Below are positions 56,201 through 64,000 of a stretch of 64,000 nt of DNA, in pieces. The translations under genes were made by a program, and so were the position numbers. The notes beneath the pieces are model-generated. The model was not told the origin of the DNA, searched no databases, and saw only the letters and a list, made by a program, of their open reading frames with translations. Every line of letters starts with the position of its first letter. Within the stretch, counting starts at the first letter, position 1. The DNA is from Thraustochytrium sp. TN22 (Eukaryota > Sar > Bigyra > Thraustochytrida > Thraustochytriidae): contig JABLUY010000058.1 in NCBI GenBank assembly GCA_013306675.1, positions 1 through 64,000 on the forward strand. Direction: 5' to 3'.

Positions 56201-56591
56201 GCACTTGGCTGATGATGTTCTCCACGGAAACGATCGGGGTCCAGTTGTCGAGCGCGAAGGCGCGCACGAGGACCTCCTGCAACTGGCGGGGCTGCGCAGT
56301 CTGCGCCCAGGCTAGGTCAAAGTGTGGGCGCACGCAGGAGCCCTTCCACGGCACGAAGACGCGCGGCGGCTCGTGCGGGTGACGGCGGCTAAATCGTAGC
56401 AGCAGATCGGACTCCACCGAGGCGCCAGCAGCGGCGGCGCCCTTGACCCCGTCTTCCTCATCATCCTCACGCAGCGCGATACGCACGCGCCAGCACAGGC
56501 TGGCTGTGCCAGGGACCTCGTCCACGCGCACGCCCTCCGGCAGCTCTAGCACGCGCATGTCGCGCAAGATGTGCTGCCGCGCCGCCTCCAT
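53289..56591 (-). CDS. E2-variant-like / F-box protein with a Tudor-knot-like domain
   Basis: 1100 residues from ATG 56591. Residues about 1-130 look like a ubiquitin-conjugating-enzyme fold: SDLLLRFSRRHPHEPPRVFVP, then FALDNWTPIVSVENIISQVLRVV. The HPN and active-site cysteine segment is not seen, so a catalytically inactive variant is likely. Residues about 148-195 are an F-box (LSAEVLTEVLTFLPVRDVGRLAATSQ ... SESLWARFF), which should bind Skp1. A Pro/Ala linker contains tandem GTAPAL/AAAPAL units (nt about 54715-54840) and a Q tract. Near 733-790 a small beta-barrel pattern (RVDMKDSQGNWCAGRLL ... WAISFDGYSKRWNEVI) resembles Tudor-knot/chromo-barrel domains. The C-terminal 300 residues are unrecognised. 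Expected role: substrate receptor of an SCF-type ligase. Confidence 0.68.
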   Translation of the reverse strand: MEAARQHILRDMRVLELPEGVRVDEVPGTASLCWRVRIALREDDEEDGVKGAAAAGASVESDLLLRFSRRHPHEPPRVFVPWKGSCVRPHFDLAWAQTAQPRQLQEVLVRAFALDNWTPIVSVENIISQVLRVVRDPPRVHSHTEHDVAGASLSRYLSAEVLTEVLTFLPVRDVGRLAATSQIFAEVCESESLWARFFFLQPPISDSLAACGAGIGPSRVWVGPNKWEWDGARAAYRNGLELAASLTHVDMLMSSYERLEKDASDASLALARLCVLCEPRPGATSVHSPLHFNMRAALSGSPFLRDAGARVLKQCLGHRFEDLRACAREILTSRSHSLCVAGLSQLMRLLRDKARSAVMASGPEDDDPTLVADPTPEELFRLFEILKMDAGPVNLPIVGAQTRQVYARVRPRVQASRKDARLLRGSLLQKRMHGGGRHSPGVPVQPGAQPGAQPGTVHTGTAGRGGGGTAGAALAQPPDVQAGAGANAVAARDGPTSVHAVRLRMEGQAGAAQGHLRAALDAVGIVQQDATHGAEAAPEAQRVNLETARGHLQAVFDVAMEWDETFVAPHMGAPGTAQMQRTQDQPPGTAPALPGTAPALTAAAPALPGTAPALTAAAPALPGAMPALHHDQQQQQLDLAARVEAVLTGGAQGNPWIPVRETSLPAIRSMLDEVLGRVYHSRDPATSFVLTLATKKLALHLRLMCRYLVGTATPLEELVLSDLVRNKLHASFVDALVHGSRVDMKDSQGNWCAGRLLRNHAEVGGNTARWAISFDGYSKRWNEVIPSHERALECLAPFRSWTRAGDKSYGGPVRCGTPEALTRSVLLRKNKRQRRTAIESLHNAAFVLAPSAAHGSRSLPNGDHMAAGLFYLDEQPLVVKLYALGHPLINFVTDRHQPLRIVVEEYLRMCTAFNGGASLRASLSRVTVAHVPRRQTPSASLSAKYFQACIFGAPLDKSIPGVASTAWTQIQAEWQKYTELEPSLFSHLECTSRLYETSAFARSHNNTDVDNRMRNIATQAVHKAATEAAARPQDPASAAAYVLQCAQGLESSPFTCSRQDLQALFGSDVHLLDLEQPLTQQIDLDADVILEVALQAACAN
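54700..54840. repeat. in-frame minisatellite in the F-box gene
   Basis: Alternating GCCGGTGCCGTGCCTGGCA and GCCGCGGCTGTCAATGCCG units (about 21 bp each, six to seven in all) encode the repeated GTAPALP/AAAPALT linker. Units are nearly identical, which suggests recent expansion. Confidence 0.8.
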
Positions 56592-57124
56592 GATGAACTC
56601 CCCGGCGCAGCGTGGTGTGGCGTCGCGCGGCCCGACGCCCCGCCAGCGCTCGACCTGTCCGCTCGCCCGCTCGCCCGCTCGCCCGCTCGCTCGCCGCACG
56701 TGCTGCCGCTCGCGCCGCGCCGCGCCACGCCGCGCCGCGCCGCGCCACGCGCCGCCGCAGCGCGCCGCCGCTGCGCGCGGGCGGAGTTCCGGGTCTGCCG
56801 CCGCGTCGAACGTGGCCTTGGACTCGGACACCGAGGCGAGGCCCTTGGCACTGCACGCTACAGAGCAGGCGCGCGGCACGGCGCAGGAGCGCAGGCCGAG
56901 CGCTCGAGGCTCCCGCTCGCTTCTCTTGCTGCCCGTGGCGCTGGCGAGAATACCAGGCGGGCTGGCGAAGAGCCTCTGAGAAGGCGATCAAAGTGGGACG
57001 AAAAGGCGCGTGCAGAGTCGAGTATGAAGATGATTTGAAGTCGAGGTCAGAGTCAATCAAGGCCAGGGGGGAACTACATGGGCGGGACAGTAACACAGCA
57101 AGCGAGGAGGCCCCGTGGGAGAAG
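56592..57124. promoter_or_regulatory. upstream region of the F-box gene
   Basis: A GCTCGCCC/GCTC run at about 56660-56697 reads GAGC-rich on the sense (minus) strand, 70-105 bases before the ATG. A CGCCGCGC run lies at about 56715-56760. Beyond it is the 3' flank of the AP2 gene. No gene supported. Confidence 0.4.
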
Positions 57125-58184
57125 TCAGGTCTTGGCACGCTTGTCGGCCTGGTCGGCCAGGGCAGCGGAGTTGTCGTCGTCGTTGTCGCGAGCACGCTTC
57201 TTCTTGACGTCGACAGCGAGAGCCTCGGCGGATGCGGGGAGCGCAGATGAGGAGGCAGCGGCGGCAGTGGTGGCGAGGTGCTTGATCGGAGACGGCAGCT
57301 TGGCCGCCGTCTTGGACCCGTCGCGGGCGTCATTGCCGGAGTTGACCTCGTCTTCGTCGTCCTCGGGCGTCTTGCGCGCAGAATTCTTGCCTGGTGAGCT
57401 ATTGGTGGCACTCAGATTCCCAGCAGAGTCATTAGGGGACAAATCGTCATTGGAAGCGTCAGCGCGGACGATTCCCGCCTTGGCGTCACTTGCCGTGGTC
57501 GGCTTGGATTTGACCGGGGGCGCCGGAGCATGCTGCTGCGGCTGCTGCTGCTGCGGCTGCTGCTGCTGCGCCGAGGCAGGCTGCACCGTCGTGGCGGTGC
57601 CTAGCATCGAGTGCTCACTCACAGTGAGGCGCGTCGACGAGGCCGCGAAGGAGGAGGAGGAGGAGGAGGAGGAGCCCCCACCAGAGCCAGCAGAGCCCGA
57701 GGAACCCACGTTTGGCCGGCTGCGCCGCGCGCCGCGCGACGCGGAGTTGCGACGGCCGTCCTCGGCCGGGTCTTGCGAGAGAGTGTCCTTGTCGGTGGAG
57801 CCAGTGCTGGAGTTTTTGTCGGAGGAGTTCGATTCGGAGCCGCTGGCCGGGTCACCAGCGCGATTCGCGCGGCGCGTCTTCTTGTACGACTCGGAAAGCT
57901 GCTTGCGCAGTTCGGGGTCCGGGAAATTGAGTGCGTGACCGCTCTCGCCGAGCTGCACAAGGCGCTCGTCGACGGTGAGAGCCGCCTGGATTTCAGACGA
58001 GTAGACTCCGAGATGCTCGCTGCGCCCATTGATCCAGATGCGAGCGATCCACTTCTTGCCGCGCTTGTGCCAGGAGACGCCGCGGTACTTGGAACTGTTA
58101 TTGCGCTGCCTGCGCGCCGCGAGGTCGTCCTCGGACTGCACGTGGCCTTGCATCTGCATCTGCTGTTGTTGCTGCAACATGATG

Positions 58185-58222
<38 letters not shown>

Positions 58223-59590
58223 GGGCTGCTGCTGCGAGCCCTGATACGGCAGGAAGATGCTGCCAGACTGCATGCCACCTTGGCCCATGAACATAGGGTA
58301 GCCAGTGGTAAATGCCGGGATGGCGCCCTGCGGGGTAAAGAAAAAGCCGCTGGCGCTCGAGCCCACTTGCTGGCCATCGGCCGAGAAGAAGCTGGGGGCT
58401 GCCATGACAAAGGGGAAGCCCGGCGGCGGCGGCTGGCCGCCAATTTGCAGAACTTGCGGTGCCTGTTGCTGCTGGTATTGCGGCTGCGGAAGCTGTCGCG
58501 AAGACTCTTCGTCTCTTGCCGCCGCCGCATTGTTGCTCGTCTGGGTGCGACTCCTACGGTGCTCAGAAGTTTCGGACCTGGCGCCGGCCGTTGTGTTCAT
58601 CCCGGCCGTCGAGTCGCGAGAGCCGTCGGAGAAGCCATTGTTGCCTGACCCGGACGACTCATTGCGCGAGCCGTCGTCGCTGTTCTCGCTGGACCCGGAG
58701 AAGCTCCCATCGCTCCCCGTGCTGCCTTGCGAGTTTTGCGCCTGCTTTTCCTGCTCCTCGTATTGCCGCAGGAGCTCCTGCTGCTCCTGCTGCTGCTGCG
58801 CCGTGCGGCTGCCTTGAGAAGTCTGCGGCATGCCGGAGATGATGCGCTGCAGTTGGTCCGAGGCCGATAGCAGCTGCTGCTGGTGGCCGTTCATCCCGCC
58901 GGACGCCTGCGCAAAGGTCTGCAAGCCGTTTCCCTTGGACTGCATCATTTTCGACTGAAGCGTGGCGAGCGGGATAGACATTTGCATCTGCTGCTCTTGT
59001 GGCTGCTGTTGTGGAGGTTGCTGCTGCGAAAGCTGCGTCTGTTGCTGCTGTTGCATGCCCATCGGCCATGTCCCGTAGTAGACGATGGGCTGCGCGGTTT
59101 GCTGCTGTTGCTGCTGCTGCTGTTGTTGCTGCTGCAGTTGCTGCTGCTGATTTGAGGCGGCCCCGGAGGAACTGGACGACGACGCGTTCATCATGCCGTA
59201 GAGGCCGTATGCAGGGTAGTAGCCACCCATGTGCGGCATCATCGAGCCTTGCTGAAGCTGGAGCTGCGGTTGGTCAGAGGGCTGCTGCTGCTGCTGCTGC
59301 TGCTGCTGCACCTGTGACTGTTGCGGCTGCTGCATGACACTGAAGGTGTTGGAGGCCCCTGCTGGTGCTGGCGCTGTTGCGGAGGTACCAGAAGTCGTTC
59401 GCTGCACGTGTCCCAGGCCGCGCGAGTACTCGTCCCGTTGCCTCTGCTGTTCTTCGTGCAGGCGCCGGAGCTGCTTCTGCTGCTCTTCGCGCTGCTGCTG
59501 CTGCTGCTGCTCCTGCTGCTGCTGCAGCGCCTGGAGCTGCTGGAGGTGCTGCGCTTCGAGGTTACACTTGAACTGCTCGTCTTGGTCCAT
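57125..59590 (-). CDS. AP2-domain transcription factor, Gln-rich
   Basis: 821 residues from ATG 59590. One AP2/ERF DNA-binding domain lies at about 497-560: NSSKYRGVSWHKRGKKWIARIWINGRSEHLGVY, then EIQAALTVDERLVQLGESGHALNFPD. The YRGV, W-x-ARI and LG motifs of the three-strand sheet and the following helix are intact. The N-terminal 480 residues are dominated by Gln tracts, typical of activation domains; Ser/Asn-rich segments surround the AP2 domain. The C-terminus contains KKKRARDNDDD, a likely nuclear localisation signal. AP2 proteins of stramenopiles and alveolates act as sequence-specific regulators; the targets are unknown here. Confidence 0.88.
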
Positions 59591-61859
59591 GGGAGGACGA
59601 CGGCGACGACGCAGACCCCGCCCAGAGACGTGGGCTGAGAGGCAGCCCAGCCCCGGGCAGGCGGCCTCGCGGAGCCCTTGTTTTTGGAGCCCTGTCCTTT
59701 GGCCTTAGCTCGTCTCGTCTTGGTCGTTGGACCTGTGCAGGTCCTCCTTGTGCTCGCTGGGCGGGCAAAGGAGGGCAAGCCCGGCCCGCCCCTGGCGCGG
59801 CCAGGCACAGGCAGGCAGGCAGGCAGGCTGCGCGCGCCCGCGCGGGACGGGCGCGCGCGCGCGCGCCGCGGGGGGGAGAAGCGGCCGGGAGAAGGGAGGG
59901 CGCACGCGGGCGCGCGCGGCGGCAGTCCGGCGCGGGGTCGCGCTGATTCGCGCTGATGTGGATTGACGGCGGCGACGCGCTGCTCCCTGATGAGCCTGCT
60001 CGAGGCCGTGGGCAGGGCTCGCGCGCGCGGAGGCTGTCTGCTGGACGGCGCAGCACGCGGTAGCGCCTGCGCACGCGCGGCGCGGCAGGCAGGCACGCGG
60101 GCGCGGCGCGCGGGCGCGGGCGCGGGCGCGGGCGGCGGCGGCTGGGCGGCGGCGGCCTCTTCGGGCGCTCGCTCGACTCGGGTCTGGCTGCGAAGAGCGC
60201 CTCGGCCGCGCCACCACTGCCCACAGCCCCCCCAATATAGGGCGCTTTGCGGGAGCTGCGGGGCGATTCCACTTTTGAGCAGTACCCCAAGGCCCGCACT
60301 GCGGTGAGGCGTTTGATACGGCGTCCCGCATGGATCAACCGTTGCGGTTTTTGATGTGGGTTCCTTGCGTGCACTGTGGGCTGCCTTGGCTCCTGCTGTG
60401 TGGCGGTGCGGCACTGCTTCGCGAGGCGCTGTGTGAATTTGCGGTGGAGCACCTGCGTTGCCATGAGTACCTCGGCCACACAAATTACCTCAGCTGTGTG
60501 GAGGGACGGAGCCTTTCTCACCGCCTCCTAGCGCGAATGCACCCGACCAGGCGTCAAGCACCTCTTTAGCCCCCAGCCCGGCGCTCTGCGTCTTGTACGT
60601 GTTCCCTTCTTCGTGCAGTCTGCTCCCCGGTGGCCAGCCGAGCGCGGCGCTGCTGGGGAGGTGCAGGCGGAGGCACAGCCATTTGGCCGGGGAGTACTGT
60701 GGAAGACTCAGGCCGATGCAGCGACACGGCCTCCGCGTCGGGCCCAGCGCCTCCCCTTGCGCCCCTTGCGCGCGGGCCGCCACCAGCCTCGGACGCGGTG
60801 CCGCGCGCGGGCCGTCCTGCCGCAGTGCGGGGTCGCTGGCGCGCTGCGCGCTCGCGCGTCTCGGAGCCGCGATTGGCGCGGCCGCGCGGCCTGCCCGCCA
60901 CCGCACCCCGCAGCGCACCGCTGCGGCGGGCTGCGGCGCGACCCACTGCGGGGCCCGCCGCGGCATCCCTCTCGCAGCAGCCACCCGCGCCGCGCGCCCG
61001 CCCGCTGCCATGCCTGCCAGGCGGGACCCTGCCACGCGGCTGCAGGCGCCGCGGTATAGCGCGCAGGCTGGCGCCCCGCGCGCGTGGGCCGGCCGCCGGC
61101 CGCCCCTCGTTCGCCGTGCTGGGGGCGGTCGGGGCGGTCGACCCTGCCTTGCTAGTAGCTGGGGTACCAGGGTACTAGCTCGTAGCTCCGAGACATGACA
61201 AGTAGACAACGGACGGCGTGGGAGGCCTGCGCCCGCCGCCGCTCGCCTCTAGGCCTACCTCGTGCGTTCGTCTCGGGCTCGCTCGACTCTCCCTGCGCCA
61301 CGGTGTACAGTTCTGCGCGGCTCAGATCTGGCAGCCTGGCTTGGCCACGGAGGATTATTCGCCGGCCGAGTGCCTCGACCTGCCTGCCAGTATCAGTGCC
61401 TGGCTCACGGCGCCGCCGAGCCAGGCCGGGCTGGGCCAGCAAGGCGTGCCGTCGCAGCAGGCAGCGCCGTGCGGCGCCTGCGTGACGCAAGGCGCCGCAA
61501 GGCTTCATGCCGAGCGTACCACCTAGTACATGACGCTTTGCGTGCAGCCGCCGGCACCTGACCTAGCTCACTCACCGTGGGCGACTGAGCGACCTCCCTC
61601 GCCGTCGGCTGCCTGACTGCCAGTGACAGCCTCGAGCTGACGCTGTGGCGGCGACAGGCTCATGCACTTCGCAAAGCAGCGCGGCACAGCAGCGGCGAGG
61701 GCGGCAGGGCGGCGCGGCGGCCTTGATCCGTGGCCGCCGCCGCCCGCCGGGGGCCGCGGATCAAGGCAGGATCAGGAGGCGCGGCGCAGCTGCTGCAACC
61801 TTCAACGAGCACAGGTTCTGGCGGTTCTGGTTCAGTTATAAGCTCTAGCTACTAGCTAG
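59591..61859. other. 2.3 kb intergenic region, GC-rich
   Basis: Between the AP2 gene and the C2 protein gene, both on the minus strand, so it is upstream of AP2 and downstream of the C2 gene. Contains (GGCA)n near 59805-59830, GCGC runs near 59845-59870 and 60110-60140, and a CTAG run at 61847-61868 that overlaps the C2 gene stop. Numerous frames are Arg/Ala/Pro-biased and unsupported. Confidence 0.45.
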
Positions 61860-62618
61860 CTAGCTAGCGCTAGGAGGCTCGTCGCTGGCGATTGGCCCTG
61901 GCGAGAGCGCGCGCAGCCAAAAGTCCTTCTTGAGCGTCGAATTGGCGAGCAAGAGCGCCTTGTCCAGGTCCGGACCGGCGAGGGCGGCGGCGCCTGCGAG
62001 AGGCGTCCGCCGCGAGGAGCTGCGGCGAGGGGACCAGGCGGCTGTGGGCGAGGTGGGGGCGGCGGAGGGCGGCCGCCGCGGCGCGCTCAGGCTGGCGCCG
62101 CCTGCCGCTGGAGCGCCCAGGTCCAGGGCGCGGTCCCGGTCGCGGACGAGGGCGAAGGCGAGCTCGGGCCGCAGGCAGCCCGCGAGCTCGTGCGAGGGGA
62201 GGTGGCGCAGCGCGGCGAGGACGGGCCCGAAAGCGCCCAGGGGCGGCGCGAGAGACTCGAAGGCGTCGCGGCTCGCCCACCACAGCAGGAAGCAGGCGCT
62301 GTCGTCGCGGCGGCGGGACACGAAGCAGTAGTACGAGACCCAGCGCGGCGCGGCGCGGCGCCGTGGCAGGCTCGCGGCGCCTGGGTCCAGCATGATGCGC
62401 AGGCTCCCGGCAAAGCCCTCGTCGATTTCCGCTGCCGTGAGCTGCACGCCGGCCGGCGGCCGCACGTCGCGCCCCTGCACGGCGAGCGGCGCGGCCAGCG
62501 CTGCCGCCTCGCTCACGACTTGAACCCGCGTGCGCCGGGCCTCTCCCTCGCCAAGCTCGCCAAGCTCGCCAGGCTCGCCAGGCTCGCCCTCAGGCTTGCC
62601 CTCGCCCGCAGCAGCAAC

Positions 62619-62659
<41 letters not shown>

Positions 62660-64000
62660 CAGACACCTGCCCCGCTGGCGCGGTTGGTGGGAGCGCTGGG
62701 GCTGGGGGGAGCGCGAAATCCTCGCCCTCCGAATGCTGGTTCTGGTTCGCGAGCGGCCCGTCACGCATCAGCACAGTGTCATCCTCACCGGTGGCAGGAT
62801 CAGGCTGGTCCAACGAGGTCCCCGGGAAGCGGCGCTTCGCCGTCACAAGGACGCCGGCGCAGGCCTCCCGGCGATCGTCGTCTGTCGGCATGAGCGAGAG
62901 CAGGTGGTTCACACGCAGGGCCATGGTGCCCATGCGCCGGAAGTGCTCCGTGAACATGAAGAGCGCCACGAAGAGCACCAGGTACCGGCTCGGGACGAGC
63001 GTGAAGAGCACGCAGAGGATGACCAACAGCTTGAGCACGCGGCGCGTCCGCCGCGGATGCGTCCAGTTGAAGAGGTTCTTGGCGTGCTCCAGCTTGTTGT
63101 TGATGCGGTACAGCTTGTTCTGAAAGTCCGCCAACGCGCGATTCACCATGCGCAACCGCGTTAGCAAGCGCGCCTTGTCGGCGCGCTTGGCCTCCTCGAC
63201 CTCGATCAGCCGCGCGCGAGCCGCTGGGTCCGGCAGCTGCACCTCGATGCGCACCAGCACGCGCCCCAGCGAGCTCACGCACGCCTGCCCGGCCGCCTCC
63301 ACCAGCTTCGCGTCCGCTCGGCTCCCATTCATGAGCGGGCTCAGGGGCAGCCACCGCTCGAACACGGGCTGCGCGAGCACGTCTTCGTCATGGATCAGGG
63401 CGGCCATCGGGATGCGCGCGCATCCAAGGAAGGCGCCCGGCGACCCGGCCTCGCTGCCGCCGTCAGCTACCTCCACCACGATCTCCGAGCTCGCCCGGAA
63501 CCACGAGTCCGGCGACAGCAAGATGTCGTCTCTCTCCGCGACTGCGTCGTTGCCTTCCGCCACCGCATCCAGGACGCCGTCCTCTGGCCCGGCGTGCTGC
63601 ATGCTTGCCAGTGCACCCGCCTGGACCGCCTCGTGCAGCGGGCTCGTGTTGAGCTCGCGCAGCAGGTGGTGGCCGGCAGACGCGCGGCTCATGTCCACCA
63701 CGCACATGTGCACCAGGATGCGGCCCCAGCCGCCCCCGGCCGAGGCGCCCCCTGGCGGCGGGCGTATCACCATCCACTGCGGCTCGCCATCGCCTGCAAC
63801 CCCGCCGAAGATCGACGGGATCATGCCCACTTGCACTCGGACAGACCCGAGTGCCTCGCTACGGAGCGGGCCGTCCGCGTCGCGCACCTGCAGCTCCACG
63901 TAGTCCGCAGCGTGCACGGCGGGTGCACCGCCCAGGACGAACTCCTGGTTCCATACCGGGTCGAGCGTGGCCGGTGACACGCGCGACTGGACACGGTTCC
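61860..64000 (-). CDS. C2-domain membrane protein, MCTP-like (5' end outside window)
   Basis: The frame is open to the window end, so the start and further C2 domains lie beyond it; at least 713 residues are present. The visible part starts inside a C2 domain (NRVQSRVSPATLDPVWNQEF, then YVELQVRDAD and ALGSVRVQV). A second C2-like region follows (WFRASSEIVVEVAD ... GCARIPMAAL). Near residues 310-350 a coil precedes LFNWTHPRRTRRVLKLLVILCVLF and VLFVALFMFTEHFR, a hydrophobic hairpin resembling the PRT_C region of MCTP proteins, which tether ER to plasma membrane. The C-terminal part has no recognised domain and ends in low complexity. Its stop overlaps a CTAG repeat. Confidence 0.72.

Noticed and set aside
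60490-61209. Frames of 180-240 codons on both strands between the AP2 and C2 genes
   Set aside because: Mutually overlapping, Arg/Ala/Pro-biased and without recognisable domains.
1-64000. Transposons, virus-like elements, CRISPR arrays and rRNA genes
   Set aside because: No transposase, reverse transcriptase, integrase or capsid-like motif, no regularly spaced direct repeats with unique spacers, and no rRNA-like conserved stretch was recognised by eye.

Overview
The window looks like nuclear DNA of a flagellated, intron-poor, very GC-rich unicellular eukaryote, most likely a labyrinthulomycete (thraustochytrid-type) stramenopile. That placement is an inference. It rests on long uninterrupted eukaryotic genes, RNA polymerase III subunit RPC6, a P4-ATPase, CIA factor Nbp35, mitochondrial IF2 with a targeting peptide, flagellar proteins (SPEF2/CPC1-like, p25-alpha-like, PGP-repeat), a single-AP2 factor and a trihelix-type Myb/SANT factor. 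There is no operon organisation. Genes lie on both strands, separated by 0.1-3.6 kb of low-complexity DNA. Only two introns are clear (94 and 86 nt), both GT-AG.

Layout. 0.4-7.2 kb (+): a Myb/SANT factor with a short 5' intron, then a vWA-domain protein. 7.4-8.8 kb (-): Nbp35-like P-loop ATPase with its 3' end tandemly duplicated. 9.6-13.4 kb (+): a fused fatty acyl-CoA reductase and DHAP/glycerol-phosphate acyltransferase for ether-lipid synthesis. 14.3-20.5 kb: two convergent axoneme/microtubule genes (p25-alpha-like and SPEF2-like). 21.2-23.9 kb: two convergent paralogs of an unrecognised EGF-like/7-TM family. 24-28.5 kb: accessory DNA with a 164-bp tandem duplication, an orphan gene, its degenerate copy and a 26-bp minisatellite. 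28.5-37.4 kb: an acidic unknown protein, a P4 flippase divergent from a GGCT-polySer-methyltransferase fusion, and an ESS/GltS-type transporter. 37.4-41 kb: a gene-poor stretch with minisatellites. 41-45.7 kb: RPC6 and mitochondrial IF2 (convergent). 46-64 kb: six consecutive minus-strand genes: PGP-repeat protein, a 1700-residue PAS membrane protein, a UEV-like/F-box protein, an AP2 factor and, after a 2.3 kb gap, a C2/MCTP-like membrane protein cut by the window end (the sixth is mitochondrial IF2 at the left of the run).

Functional themes: lipid and membrane biology (FAR-acyltransferase, P4 flippase, C2/MCTP), flagellum (SPEF2, p25-alpha, PGP repeats), gene expression (Pol III, IF2, AP2, Myb/SANT), Fe-S assembly and ubiquitin. 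No virus-like element, transposase, rRNA, tRNA or CRISPR array was recognised. Points most worth a second look are the domain fusions, the EGF/7-TM pair, the Nbp35 without its bridging CPxC motif, and GAGC microsatellites recurring upstream of start codons.
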